Positions 1 to 9,087 of a DNA stretch of 48,019 bases are shown here, piece by piece (within the stretch, counting starts at the first letter, position 1; each line of letters begins with the position of its first letter). A model generated the notes under the pieces. That model did not search any database and had not been told where the DNA came from. It was given only the letters and a program-made list of their open reading frames with translations. The position numbers and the translations under genes were made by a program. The stretch comes from Flavobacteriales bacterium (GTDB lineage Bacteria > Bacteroidota > Bacteroidia > UBA10329). Location: NCBI GenBank assembly GCA_021741075.1, contig JAIOYO010000025.1:1-48019 (forward strand), written 5' to 3'.

Positions 1-1424
1 TGCCTCCAAAGGCTGGCAAGGCCAAGAAATTCGTGAAAGGAGTTTCTATTCCGAAGAAGTTGTTTGATGGCCGAAGTGCCGAGGGTGTTTTCGAAAAAGC
101 GCAGGAAGATCACAAGCAAAATGCAAACGTGAACGATGGTGCGTTGACCATTGTGTATCGGGACGACAAGGCGAAAAGTAAAGCCGCAGTCAGTTCAGAT
201 GCGTTCAGTCCGCATACTTATTGGAAGTTGGAAGATGCCAGTGGAGCTGCTATTTACAACTGGAGCGGTTGGTTTGATGGTTCGTACAACGATGCAGCCG
301 TGAAGCGCTACCTCACACTTACCAATCCGCAAAACAAACTGATCCTAGGCCCTTGGGAACATGGTGGAAGTTTCAATGCCGGACACACGAATCCAGGTCA
401 TTCTGGCTTCGATCACATTGGCGAAGTGGTTAAGTTCTTCGACCATCACCTAAAAGGTTGGGACACCGGGCTGACCAAAGAAAAACCAGTTCACTATTTC
501 ACCATGGTGGAAGAGAAATGGAAAGCTTCTGATGTTTGGCCGCCAAAAAATACCGTATATCAATCTGTGTTTTTTGATGAAGGAAATACACTTACCTGGG
601 GAAACAATTATTCTGTACATGAGAGCAAGAAAGCTGCTTTGAAACTGTGGGGCGATTCACTGAATCATCTCAAAAGCACGGGCATGAATGATGTGCTCAA
701 AAAGTTCGAAGGCGAAGGAAAAGTTTCGGCTGCAGATGAAAAGAAATTGACCGCTTACCGCGAAGTAGAAACGAACTACGAAAAGGCGTTGGCCGAACTC
801 AACACATCGGCTGTTGAAGTAAAGGACTGGCGCGATGCTCCAAGTGGTTCTGATACCTACCAAGTAGATTCAACAACATCAATGGGTATGTATGTGAAGT
901 TCCGTTCGGTTTCTGGGCAATTGAAAGACCCACATACGTATCCAGACCGTAACAAGCGTGATTCGCTTTTGCTTGTGTATGATTCTGAGCCACTGACGGC
1001 CGACATGGAAGTAACGGGCCACGCATTGGTGGACATCTTCTTGAGCTCATCAACCAACGATGCGCAGGTTTTCGTCTATTTGGAAGACATTGATGAGAAC
1101 GGAAAAGTGCAGTACGTAACCGAAGGCGAATTGCGTGCGCTACACCGTAAGGTGAGCAACGAGAAAGCGCCTTATAAGCAAGTGGGGCCTTATCATTCAT
1201 TCTTGAGAGAAGACGGACAACCATTGGTTCCGGGCGAAGTTGCCGAAATGCAATTCAGCATGCTGCCAATCTCTTACTTGTTTAAGAAAGGTCACCGCGT
1301 ACGAATTGCCATTGCAGGTGCAGATGCCGACCAGTTCCGAAACATGACAAACGATGAACCGCAGTATACGTTCTACCGTTCGTTCGTGTATCCGAGTAGG
1401 GTGGAGTTGCCGGTGGTACGGTAA
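1..1424 (+). CDS. CocE/NonD-type (S15) alpha/beta hydrolase, 5'-truncated by the window edge
   Basis: The frame is open to the first bases of the window (codons begin at base 3), so the GTG at 33 is internal and the true start lies outside. The visible part matches the second half of an X-Pro dipeptidyl peptidase/cocaine esterase-type acyl hydrolase. The block SGWFDGSYNDA holds the likely catalytic Asp, and GPWEHGG holds the catalytic His; the nucleophile Ser would be upstream of the window. After an insert rich in Lys and Glu (roughly 640-830), the C-terminal half (about 860-1420) looks like the jelly-roll (XPDPP C-terminal) domain, with VDIFLSSS and GHRVRIAI blocks. Substrate cannot be told from sequence. 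The gene is convergent with the HTH gene 31 bp away, and no hairpin is visible between them. Confidence 0.85.
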   Translation, partial: PPKAGKAKKFVKGVSIPKKLFDGRSAEGVFEKAQEDHKQNANVNDGALTIVYRDDKAKSKAAVSSDAFSPHTYWKLEDASGAAIYNWSGWFDGSYNDAAVKRYLTLTNPQNKLILGPWEHGGSFNAGHTNPGHSGFDHIGEVVKFFDHHLKGWDTGLTKEKPVHYFTMVEEKWKASDVWPPKNTVYQSVFFDEGNTLTWGNNYSVHESKKAALKLWGDSLNHLKSTGMNDVLKKFEGEGKVSAADEKKLTAYREVETNYEKALAELNTSAVEVKDWRDAPSGSDTYQVDSTTSMGMYVKFRSVSGQLKDPHTYPDRNKRDSLLLVYDSEPLTADMEVTGHALVDIFLSSSTNDAQVFVYLEDIDENGKVQYVTEGELRALHRKVSNEKAPYKQVGPYHSFLREDGQPLVPGEVAEMQFSMLPISYLFKKGHRVRIAIAGADADQFRNMTNDEPQYTFYRSFVYPSRVELPVVR

Positions 1425-1455
1425 GCAGCTACGTAGCCATTTCGCTCAGCTCCAA

Positions 1456-1842
1456 TCAGGGTGTGTTGCGGGTTTGTGAAAAGATGTCAATCATCTTTTT
1501 AAGGTAGGTGTTATCTTCCTTTTCGCGCTCCAGCTGTCGTTTTAGCTCAAGGTTCTCCGCCTTCAATGCTTCCATTTCCTGTTGATGTGGGTCTTTGCGG
1601 ATGTGTTCTGGGAGCCCTTCGCTTAGCAGACGGAACAGGTCGATACCCATCACCACCGAGAATTCGTGCAGAATGCTTGCTTGTACGCTTCTGCGTTTCA
1701 GCATATTCATCACGGTGGTTGAGGTACGGTCTGTCTTTTTGGCAACGTAGGCTTGTGTAAGGCCCGAATCGCGTAGCGCCTTTTTGATTAACGCTCCCGA
1801 GTTGAAAGCTTGCGGAATGGGGTTACGGGTCTTAAACATCAT
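1456..1842 (-). CDS. Small HTH (XRE-like) DNA-binding regulator with C-terminal coiled coil
   Basis: A 128-aa protein. Residues about 15-75 read as a helix-turn-helix of lambda-repressor type (ALRDSGLTQAYVAKKTDRTSTTVMNML, with LTQAYVAKKT and TSTTVMNM as the two helices), followed by a segment like those of Bacteroidota XRE proteins. Residues about 88-118 (EMEALKAENLELKRQLERE) form a heptad coiled coil, suggesting a dimer or higher oligomer. Two ATGs are adjacent at the start. Immediately upstream is an array of 21-bp repeats (1847-2036), one of which is an almost perfect palindrome, so autoregulation is a strong inference. Targets beyond its own promoter are unknown. Confidence 0.75.
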   Translation of the reverse strand: MMFKTRNPIPQAFNSGALIKKALRDSGLTQAYVAKKTDRTSTTVMNMLKRRSVQASILHEFSVVMGIDLFRLLSEGLPEHIRKDPHQQEMEALKAENLELKRQLEREKEDNTYLKKMIDIFSQTRNTP

Positions 1843-1846
1843 GAGG

Positions 1847-2036
1847 TACGTCTAAAGTAGATATGTATCATGCTAAGGTATAGATTAATCAGTTTAAAAT
1901 ATAGCGCGCTCAGTTTAAGAATGATGTCTATCAGTCTAAAACTGATAGCGCCCCCTATTAGTACGGGGTTATATCAGCTTAAGGATGAGTAAGCTCAGTT
2001 TAAAGATGATAGCGTTAAGTGTAAAGTATAAAGAGA
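1847..2036. repeat. Array of 21-bp units, probable multi-site operator
   Basis: Units related to TCAGTTTAAAGATGAT begin at 1847, 1868, 1889, 1910, 1931, 1974, 1995 and 2016. Spacing is 21 bp throughout except for one 43-bp step (1931 to 1974), where a poorly matching unit sits near 1953. The unit at 1930-1946 is an inverted repeat, ATCAGT-5 nt-ACTGAT. Units at 1889, 1910, 1931, 1974 and 1995 are the best; the outer ones are degenerate. Twenty-one base pairs is two helical turns, so all sites face the same side of DNA. The array abuts the start codon of the HTH gene and fills its promoter region, and it also lies downstream of the sterol-desaturase-like gene. Confidence 0.7.
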
Positions 2037-2136
2037 GGGGTCTGAGGGCACCCGCGGTCGGATTAGCCTATGCTGCGTTTGGTATATCATCGTTGTTCAG
2101 GCGCATCACGTTAAGACCCGATGGGCTGGCCGCGTT

Positions 2137-2937
2137 TTAAGTAGCCTGTGGCGAAGGAGCTTCTACTCCTTTCGCCCTCCGTTCACAAACCTCCTCAAAG
2201 GTCTCATCATACTTGGCGTGGTTGGTGCCCATTAGGCGGTCCCAAATATTGAAGTAGAGGCCGTAATTGCAGCTGAAATATTTGTGATGCATGTTATGAT
2301 GTGTGCCCGTATTGTGCCAGAAGGTGAGTTTGCTTTTGGTAAAACCCTTGGGTAGAATCTCGTAGCCCAAATGACCAAGCACATTGAGTGTAAACTGATA
2401 AAGCACCCAAGTAAGAATGGCAATGGGGTGAACCGGAACGAGCAGTGCAACAATTGGGAAAAATGCACCTTGCACAATGGCTTCTAACGGATGAAAAGCA
2501 AACGCAGCCCAAGGCGTTGGGTCGGTGCTTTTGTGATGCACCAGATGCACGTATTTGAAAATGGGTTTCCAGTGCATGGCGCGGTGCGTCCAATAGAAAT
2601 AGGCATCGTGCAGAATGATGAGTAGGGGAATACTGAGCGCGAAATACAGGGTTCCATATTCGCTTATATCACCGTAGATGGTGGAGTAGCCGCCTTTTAC
2701 CAAAGCGAAAAAACCCATACTGATGATGGAGAAAACTGCCACGGAGGAGATGGAATACAACACTTCGCGTCTGATGTCCTTTGCTTTAGGAACCTTCTGC
2801 TGAATTTTCATCCGAAAGGTCTTCGACTGAAAAAGCACATAGAAGAGGATGTACGGAATTCCTGCAAAGAGGAAATAACGGATCAGGTTTTTGCTGCCTG
2901 AAGCAATGAACTTATCGAGGTAAATCTGCCATTCCAT
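2137..2937 (-). CDS. Sterol desaturase / fatty acid hydroxylase superfamily membrane protein
   Basis: A 266-aa integral membrane di-iron oxygenase. The three histidine clusters of the family are visible: HDAYFYWTHR (about residue 110), HLVHHKS (about 131) and HNTGTHHNMHH (about 207-217), followed by the usual WDRLMGTNH end. Hydrophobic segments near residues 20-36, 60-80, 97-110 and 150-185 agree with a multi-pass protein whose histidines meet on the cytosolic face. Family members hydroxylate or desaturate sterols, fatty acids or carotenoids; the substrate here cannot be decided. It is on the same strand as the HTH gene but separated from it by the 21-bp array, so it is probably a separate unit. 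A possible -7 box (TAACTTTA on the minus strand, 2943-2950) is only 7 of 8. Confidence 0.88.
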   Translation of the reverse strand: MEWQIYLDKFIASGSKNLIRYFLFAGIPYILFYVLFQSKTFRMKIQQKVPKAKDIRREVLYSISSVAVFSIISMGFFALVKGGYSTIYGDISEYGTLYFALSIPLLIILHDAYFYWTHRAMHWKPIFKYVHLVHHKSTDPTPWAAFAFHPLEAIVQGAFFPIVALLVPVHPIAILTWVLYQFTLNVLGHLGYEILPKGFTKSKLTFWHNTGTHHNMHHKYFSCNYGLYFNIWDRLMGTNHAKYDETFEEVCERRAKGVEAPSPQAT

Positions 2938-2994
2938 TGTTGTAAAGTTAATGGAAGTGATGAATGACGCGGGAAGGATGCGTTTTCAAAAACA

Positions 2995-3027
2995 AAAGCC
3001 CCATGAGCAGTTAGCGCATGGGGCTTT
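2995..3027 (-). terminator. Rho-independent terminator
   Basis: An 11-bp perfect stem (AAAGCCCCATG 2995-3005 with CATGGGGCTTT 3017-3027) and an 11-nt loop. On the minus strand it runs into a T-rich stretch (complement of 2984-2997), so it ends the minus-strand pair that starts at 8846. Confidence 0.8.
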
Positions 3028-3047
3028 GTAGTTTGTAGCGGCAGATT

Positions 3048-3245
3048 TTAGATGTCCGTTTTGTTGCTTCTCAGTTTTTTAGCACCATAGGCAATTCCAG
3101 ACAGCATCAGTATCGTTGTTAATCCATCGATTGGTGCGCCTTCAGTTGGGTTGGGTGCAGGAGGCAACGGCTGCGCCATGGCCAAGTTGGCCAGCACCAT
3201 CAAAAAGAGGCAAAGTGTGAGGGTAAATAGTGTCTGTCTTTTCAT
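3048..3245 (-). CDS. 65-aa secreted small protein with PID-CTERM-like sorting tail
   Basis: Signal peptide at residues 1-24 (MKRQTLFTLTLCLFLMVLANLAMA), a proline-rich linker (QPLPPAPNPTEGA), then P-I-D at 38-40, a hydrophobic helix GLTTILMLSGIAYGA and a basic end KKLRSNK. This order (Pro-rich, PIDG, transmembrane helix with a Gly-x-Ala-Tyr-Gly patch, KK/R) is what I recall for the PID-CTERM tail of Bacteroidota, a putative protein-sorting signal; that name is from memory and no search was run. The protein is almost nothing but signal peptide plus tail. It starts 12 bp after the giant T9SS gene and shares its terminator, so the two are very likely one transcript. Confidence 0.75.
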   Translation of the reverse strand: MKRQTLFTLTLCLFLMVLANLAMAQPLPPAPNPTEGAPIDGLTTILMLSGIAYGAKKLRSNKTDI

Positions 3246-3257
3246 CCTTCGTCTGTT

Positions 3258-6200
3258 TTACTGACCCAAAGTCACTTTTTGAGCAGTGCTCTTATTTCCA
3301 TTTATTGATACAAAACTCACCGCATAAATGCCGTTGGCAAGGTTGGCAGTTTGCAATCTTCCGATTCCGTTGGTGATGCTGAGGTCGTTTGATAACACAA
3401 TACGGCCAGCCATATCTGTTATCTGAACGAAGCCCTTAATGCTTTCTCCAGAAGAATGTTCCACAACCACCATATCGTTAGTTGAATAGATGCGGAGGTC
3501 GTTGTTTACTTCATTAACACCAGTAATGGTAAGCGGGCTAAACCAAAGCTGAAATCTTCCATACTCATCGGCATTGGTCATTGCGAAGCTGTACGAATTG
3601 CCTTGCTCCAATGGGTAAAGCGAACCATTGCTCAAGTCTTCTAAATACACGGTATGGTTTTCAAATCCAGTCATACTGTCTGCAACAAACGTGTAGGTTC
3701 CAGCAGTTTCGGCATAGGTCATAAGCGGAACAACCTTACCCGATTGTGGTATTGGCTCGTACGTGGCAATCACATAGGTTTCGCCATCTTGCTGTGCGCC
3801 AATCGAAATTTCTTGATTGCCGCGCAATTTGTAAGCATCCATTCCCCAATCTTTTTGGTCGGTTGCCAGTTCATCAAACGCTACCAATGTTTGGTTAAAG
3901 AGTTCGAGGTTGGTGTTGTTGATGCTCAACCAAAGACGTTGCGCATCTGGGGCTGCCATTCTAAAGAATTGACTGTTGTTGCCACCGCGCTGGCCGTTAT
4001 TGAAGTTGATTGGTCCTGTAGCATCGCAATTGACAAAGAAACCTTGGCAAGAAGGAATACTTCCGTTAGGCACCGGACCACTACCGCCTGCTACCGTTGG
4101 AACACCACCATTAAGCGTGTAAGTAGCGTAATCGTTTTGCGAATAAGCAGTAGGACCAGCGTTTGCATCTGCCCAAAAATAGATGGTGCCATCAATACGA
4201 GCGCTGTTGTCGTTTATAAACTGGTTGGCGCTAATGGCAGATGGATATGGATTTCCAATTAAGTTGAAAAACGTTGGAGCAACAGTAGATCCCAAACCTT
4301 GAGCACTTCCTGTAACAATTGGCGAGTAGCCAGCATTGTTTGCTGCTCCTGTAAATGTTGCTAACCCTCCATTTACAGAAAAGTAGCCTTTGCCAGGAGT
4401 CATAGCTCCCGAATGTGCCACCCAACCCGGGTCTGGATTTGGGTTGTTGTCATCGGCATTGCTGTTGGTACCTAAAGATGAGTTGTACGAATAACCGCTG
4501 CTGCCTGGAAGCGTTCCTCCTACAACAGGTGTGCTCCATCCGTTAAAACCGCCAGAGCTGTTTCCTTGGCGCTTCACAACGATGTTTCCAGTAACCGAAC
4601 CGCCACCGTTTGTGGTGCCAACGCCATGAAGCAATTGTGCGCCATTAAGCAGCACCAAGTTGCCATTGGATGCCAATACACCACCCGTTTCAGAGCGAGC
4701 GGTACCGCTAACCGTTACTGTTCCGTTTAGCGTCACGTTGGTGCTTACATGGTAGTTGGCCACGTTTACGTTTCCGGTGAGGGTAAGTGTACCCGTGCCT
4801 TCCATGGTCAATGTCCCAGCACCAAATGCGGCAGTTCCGTTGTTTACCACATTGCCCCAAACGTTTAAGAAACGGCTGGCGTTAATAGTAAGGTCTGCTC
4901 CAGCATTTACCGTAAGGTTTTGGCAAGTGGCAGCGGGAGATGCCGCACTAATAATTGGCTGAGTTACCACGTTTGGAATAATTACGTTGTCTGTGTTGGT
5001 TGGTACTCCAGGGCATGGGCCCCAGTTGCCAGCAACATTCCAATCGGCACTGATGGAACCGTTCCATTCTTTAGCAGAGGTAGAAGCTGTGGTTGCGTTA
5101 GGAATGTTGAAGTTATCTATCAACAAGAACTCAGAACAGCTAGAACCGTGCTGGAAAGCAAAACCACTGTAAATAAGATCGGTTGCGGTGTGAGTTGTAT
5201 TGGTTGCTGTAACAGCGGTTCCCATAGCTCCCGTAGTTGGGTCTACAAAGGAACCACCATCATTACGCACCCATAACGACCAAAGGCCAGTACAAGGATC
5301 AAACGATACGTTTACGCTGAAATAATTGGTTTCCCCTGTTTGAGAAGAAACGGCAACATCTGTTACGTTGGCTTCTGCATTAAGACCACCAGCAAAACGA
5401 ATCAGTTTTACTGGGTCTGGCGAGCCTTGATTTCCAATAATGACGGCATAACCGCTAGCGCTTGCATTGGCAAAGTCGCTTTGGCTACTACCTAGAATAA
5501 CGGCTGATGCGTAAACGTTGGCTGTTCCCGGAAATCCTGATGGAGATGGACGAGTGCAACGCATGTTGAATTTCCAGTTGAGTACACCTCCTGCATCATT
5601 GTAGGTGGTTTCGTAGCGGTTAGACATGTTGAATGAAACACGCTCGTAACCATTGCCTGAATTAAGCCCGTCTGAATTACAATTAGACAGAAGAAGCTGA
5701 TTGTTTGAAATACGCTGTCTAGATCCATCACCTGTTCCTAATTCGGTGTAGGTAGCAGATGTTTCGCTACTTGGCACACCAACCGTGTTGTTATCCGCAC
5801 GGTTAAAGTGGTCGAATATCTGGTAATCGGCATCCACCACATTGATGTTGGCCGTAATGGGGCTAAACGAACCGCCAGACGCAATTACTTGGAAAACCTC
5901 TTCTGTATCGTGGCTTAATCCTGTCCACGTGTATGTTCCTCCAACTAGGTTAACCGTAGAGCCACCCGTCATTGTTCCCGTACCGGTGTTTTGGGCAAGG
6001 GTAATGCTAGAGGTGTTGTCTGTATCGATGTTGCCGTTGGCATCAACTGCACTAACGGTAATGGTAAAGTTATCGCCCAAGCCAACGGTGGTTGGCGCGT
6101 TAATGAACTGAAGCGTAGCAAGAATGCTTATTGGGTTCATGCTAGCGCTGCTCTCTTCGCTAAACGTGCCCAATTGCGAATACAAAAGCACATCGGTATC

Positions 6201-8846
6201 AACAGTTACGTCTGCCGGCACAACTTTAAACACAAATCGCTTTCCATCCGAACCTGCAGGAAGACTGTTTTCGAGCGTAATACGCATAGAAATAAGGGCC
6301 GAACCACCATCTGCAACCGTAATTGGTGTGCTTGGTAGGAACGAAATACTGGAAGCATTAACTAGAAACGAACCTGGTATCGGGGTTCCGCTTCCGTCTT
6401 GGAAAAACTTAATGTTGCTAATGGCGGCATCCCAATCTGGAACCGTGTTTCCTGTTCCAGGGCGCAATATCCATTGCTGATAAACGGTTGGTTTTGTATC
6501 GGCATCATTGCTTACTCCGTTACCGTCATACAATCGGAACTGCCACACTTCCGTTCCTTGTGCACTAGTGGTAATGGTTCCGTTTGTGAGAGATGAAATG
6601 CTGGCTGCTTCGCTACCATTTCCATCAACAACACTGAGAGATGAAACAAGGTTGTCGTTGTCGGTAATAGCAAAGTTGACGGCAGCAGGCGTGCCAATAA
6701 CCACTCCTGCACTTGGCGTACCAATGGTGAAGGTGGCCGTTTCCAAGGGCTCCACTGAGGCATCATCGTTCACGGCCAAGTTGAGTGTACCTGTAGTGTT
6801 TCCACTCAGGATGGTGATTTGAACCGTTCCTGCAAAATTGGCTCCTGTGAAATCTGTGGATGTCAATCCTGTTCCGCTTAATACCACATTTACTGTTTGG
6901 TTGCCTGTTACAGCCACATCGGCCGTAGCGGTAAGTACAAAAGCGGTGGCAGCAGCTTCGGTACCTGCCGTTAGGTTTGTGGCTAGGGTAACTACCGGAA
7001 GATTGACGAAGCAATCGCATGTGTGGCTACCTAGGTTACTGACATTGTCAATTACAAATTCTGTCCATTCGGTTGCAAGGGTTGTAAACGCCCCAGAACC
7101 AGTTCCAGTTGGACTAACGTCTATGCCTGCTTGCACCGCTGCGTTTCTGACCAGTGTTTGATCCGAAGTGTTGTTGCCTCCTAATGACCATTCAGAACCT
7201 GGATCGTTACCAATTCTTCCGAAAATATCAATGTCAACGCTGTTTTTAGTTAAGGCAATGGCATCATCGCCATTGAAATTGACAGAATTGTTATTGACTG
7301 GGGCAGGTGGTCCTGAATAGATGGTGGCACTGGAATTTTGAAATACCAAAACTCCGTAAGCTGCAATTGTGCCTGTAAGGGCGTTGTCGGAAGGGATTGT
7401 ACTGCCATTGGCATAAATCCTAAGCGAGTAATTTCCTGTAGCAAGATTGATGGCACTTGCCGTTGGGTTGTAAATCTCAATGTATTTGTTGTTTCCGCTT
7501 CCCTCAACGTATTCAGAAATGAACAAATCTGCACATGGTGCTGCTGGTGGAGAGGTAACCGTACCATCCAAAGCCACATTCACCGAAGTTGCTCCACCGC
7601 CCGAAACAACGGCATTACCCGATGGGGTGCCAATAGAAGCCCCTGTTAATCGGACATAAATGGTGCGTGGTTCTCCTGTTACGTTGCCGCCAGCAACTGG
7701 CACAGTGAGGGTAGAGGTGAAGGTGCTATTGTCGAGCGAATACTCAAATCCTGTAAGAGCGGCAATACTCAGGTTTCCGCTCAGGTTATCTCCTTCAAGT
7801 GTGAAGGTTTGCGAAGCAGATGGCGTGCCTTGTGGTGTGCTAAAACCAGTAAGCGATGTAGGAGTTGCTACAATAACAGGCGCATCATTATCTGTAATAT
7901 CAAAATCCTGCGTGGTGGTACTTCCAAGTGTTATACCAGCACTTTCGTTGCTTATGGTAAATGTTGCGGTTTCGGGTCCTTCGTTCAGGGCGTCATCAAA
8001 CACCATCAGGCCTAGGCTGGCAGTGGTCTGTCCGTTAGCAATGGTAAGTTGGTAAGGAAAAGTAATGGCAGAAGGAGGGGTTGGACCAGCACCATCTGGG
8101 TCTAATCGGAAATCGCCACTGGTCAATCCTGTTCCTGAAAGGCCCACATCTACTGTCTGTGCGCCTGTTACAGCTGCAGAAGCCGTTGCTGTGAGTGTAA
8201 AGTAGGTGGATGATGCTTCTGAGCCAGTATTTGCAGTTGCCGATAAGTTGACTGTTGGGGTGGAAGAAGTGGCAGTAATTGTTCCGTTAATATTAACGTT
8301 GTCTACTCGCCAAGTGCCTCCAGCTGCTTCAGCATTGTAGCCGTAGATTCTAAATGTGACAGCAGAAGCCAATCCTGTGAATGAGGCGCCAAGGGTAACG
8401 GTTTGAGTTCTAGTACTTGTGTTGTCTGGAACATTTCCTCCTCCTAAAGAAGCACCGTAGCTATCTAACGAAGAACGAACTTCCCAATCTCGAATACCTG
8501 TACCAGACCTTCTTTCATCAAAAACGAGCGAAGTAAGATTTAGCGCGAATCCAGAAGAAGGGGTAAGAGTAATTTCGTAATAGTCAACTGTAAGCAGTGC
8601 TCCTGTAGACCAACCGCTCGAACTGAACGTGCCACCAGAAGTGGACCCACTTACTCCACTACCGCGAGAAATATCTGATGCTGTGGCGTTAGTTGGTTGT
8701 GCATCGGGTGGAAGTGTTACTTCGTCTCCTGCAGATCCCGTGAAACTATATAATACAATTTGAGCATACGCAGAGTTGTCTGAAACCAACGGGCTAGCAA
8801 AAACAAGAAGAAGAGCGGTAAGCGAGAGGAGTAAGTGTTTTTTCAT
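3258..8846 (-). CDS. Giant lamin-tail / Calx-beta domain T9SS-secreted surface protein
   Basis: About 1862 aa from ATG 8846. An in-frame upstream start at 8870 is rejected because it lies inside the predicted -7 box, and the signal peptide (MKKHLLLSLTALLLVFASPLVSDNSAYA) begins at 8846. Approximate layout: an N-terminal beta domain (30-195); a Calx-beta-like repeat ending in ITDND (199-317); a beta-sandwich repeat (320-430); a lamin-tail domain opening with CADLFISEYVEGSGNNKYIEIYNP (439-610); a second Calx-beta-like repeat ending in ITDND (615-730); Ig-like regions; a lectin-like stretch; a WNG...W..NW region leading into a repetitive beta-solenoid-like part (from about 1262); and a T9SS type A sorting domain in the last 80 residues ending VTLGQ. 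Ca2+ binding by the Calx-beta units is inferred. Likely an adhesin or matrix protein on the cell surface. It precedes the PID-CTERM-like protein in an operon. Confidence 0.85.
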   Translation of the reverse strand: MKKHLLLSLTALLLVFASPLVSDNSAYAQIVLYSFTGSAGDEVTLPPDAQPTNATASDISRGSGVSGSTSGGTFSSSGWSTGALLTVDYYEITLTPSSGFALNLTSLVFDERRSGTGIRDWEVRSSLDSYGASLGGGNVPDNTSTRTQTVTLGASFTGLASAVTFRIYGYNAEAAGGTWRVDNVNINGTITATSSTPTVNLSATANTGSEASSTYFTLTATASAAVTGAQTVDVGLSGTGLTSGDFRLDPDGAGPTPPSAITFPYQLTIANGQTTASLGLMVFDDALNEGPETATFTISNESAGITLGSTTTQDFDITDNDAPVIVATPTSLTGFSTPQGTPSASQTFTLEGDNLSGNLSIAALTGFEYSLDNSTFTSTLTVPVAGGNVTGEPRTIYVRLTGASIGTPSGNAVVSGGGATSVNVALDGTVTSPPAAPCADLFISEYVEGSGNNKYIEIYNPTASAINLATGNYSLRIYANGSTIPSDNALTGTIAAYGVLVFQNSSATIYSGPPAPVNNNSVNFNGDDAIALTKNSVDIDIFGRIGNDPGSEWSLGGNNTSDQTLVRNAAVQAGIDVSPTGTGSGAFTTLATEWTEFVIDNVSNLGSHTCDCFVNLPVVTLATNLTAGTEAAATAFVLTATADVAVTGNQTVNVVLSGTGLTSTDFTGANFAGTVQITILSGNTTGTLNLAVNDDASVEPLETATFTIGTPSAGVVIGTPAAVNFAITDNDNLVSSLSVVDGNGSEAASISSLTNGTITTSAQGTEVWQFRLYDGNGVSNDADTKPTVYQQWILRPGTGNTVPDWDAAISNIKFFQDGSGTPIPGSFLVNASSISFLPSTPITVADGGSALISMRITLENSLPAGSDGKRFVFKVVPADVTVDTDVLLYSQLGTFSEESSASMNPISILATLQFINAPTTVGLGDNFTITVSAVDANGNIDTDNTSSITLAQNTGTGTMTGGSTVNLVGGTYTWTGLSHDTEEVFQVIASGGSFSPITANINVVDADYQIFDHFNRADNNTVGVPSSETSATYTELGTGDGSRQRISNNQLLLSNCNSDGLNSGNGYERVSFNMSNRYETTYNDAGGVLNWKFNMRCTRPSPSGFPGTANVYASAVILGSSQSDFANASASGYAVIIGNQGSPDPVKLIRFAGGLNAEANVTDVAVSSQTGETNYFSVNVSFDPCTGLWSLWVRNDGGSFVDPTTGAMGTAVTATNTTHTATDLIYSGFAFQHGSSCSEFLLIDNFNIPNATTASTSAKEWNGSISADWNVAGNWGPCPGVPTNTDNVIIPNVVTQPIISAASPAATCQNLTVNAGADLTINASRFLNVWGNVVNNGTAAFGAGTLTMEGTGTLTLTGNVNVANYHVSTNVTLNGTVTVSGTARSETGGVLASNGNLVLLNGAQLLHGVGTTNGGGSVTGNIVVKRQGNSSGGFNGWSTPVVGGTLPGSSGYSYNSSLGTNSNADDNNPNPDPGWVAHSGAMTPGKGYFSVNGGLATFTGAANNAGYSPIVTGSAQGLGSTVAPTFFNLIGNPYPSAISANQFINDNSARIDGTIYFWADANAGPTAYSQNDYATYTLNGGVPTVAGGSGPVPNGSIPSCQGFFVNCDATGPINFNNGQRGGNNSQFFRMAAPDAQRLWLSINNTNLELFNQTLVAFDELATDQKDWGMDAYKLRGNQEISIGAQQDGETYVIATYEPIPQSGKVVPLMTYAETAGTYTFVADSMTGFENHTVYLEDLSNGSLYPLEQGNSYSFAMTNADEYGRFQLWFSPLTITGVNEVNNDLRIYSTNDMVVVEHSSGESIKGFVQITDMAGRIVLSNDLSITNGIGRLQTANLANGIYAVSFVSINGNKSTAQKVTLGQ

Positions 8847-8867
8847 TGTAGGTGCGAAAAAGGACGA

Positions 8868-8875
8868 CAAATGTA
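8868..8875 (-). promoter_or_regulatory. Bacteroidota -7 box (TACATTTG) for the giant T9SS gene
   Basis: The minus strand reads TACATTTG, a full match to TAnnTTTG, ending 21 bp before the ATG at 8846. This implies a leader of about 15 nt and rules out the longer start at 8870. No convincing -33 TTG is seen. Confidence 0.5.
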
Positions 8876-9087
8876 CCAGCTTAAGTATGGAGAGGTGTTA
8901 AGCCAGTTTTAACAAAAATTAAGTTCGTAAAATTACAGAACAGATACTACAAATAAGTGAAATACGTAGCCAATTGTTATGATTTTGACGATGAATGACC
9001 TGTTAGCCAACTGATTTTCGTCAATAGCAAAGGTTGTTACGCTTTTAATGGCTAGCATTGTTCAGCTTTGGCACTCACAGCAAAACG

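Noticed and set aside
1847..2036. CRISPR array
   Set aside because: Units are 21 bp with no unique spacers between them, and there are no cas genes; better read as operator sites.
9058..9087. TTG start extension of the TPR gene
   Set aside because: No homology-like sequence and no RBS; ATG 9088 gives a natural N-terminus.
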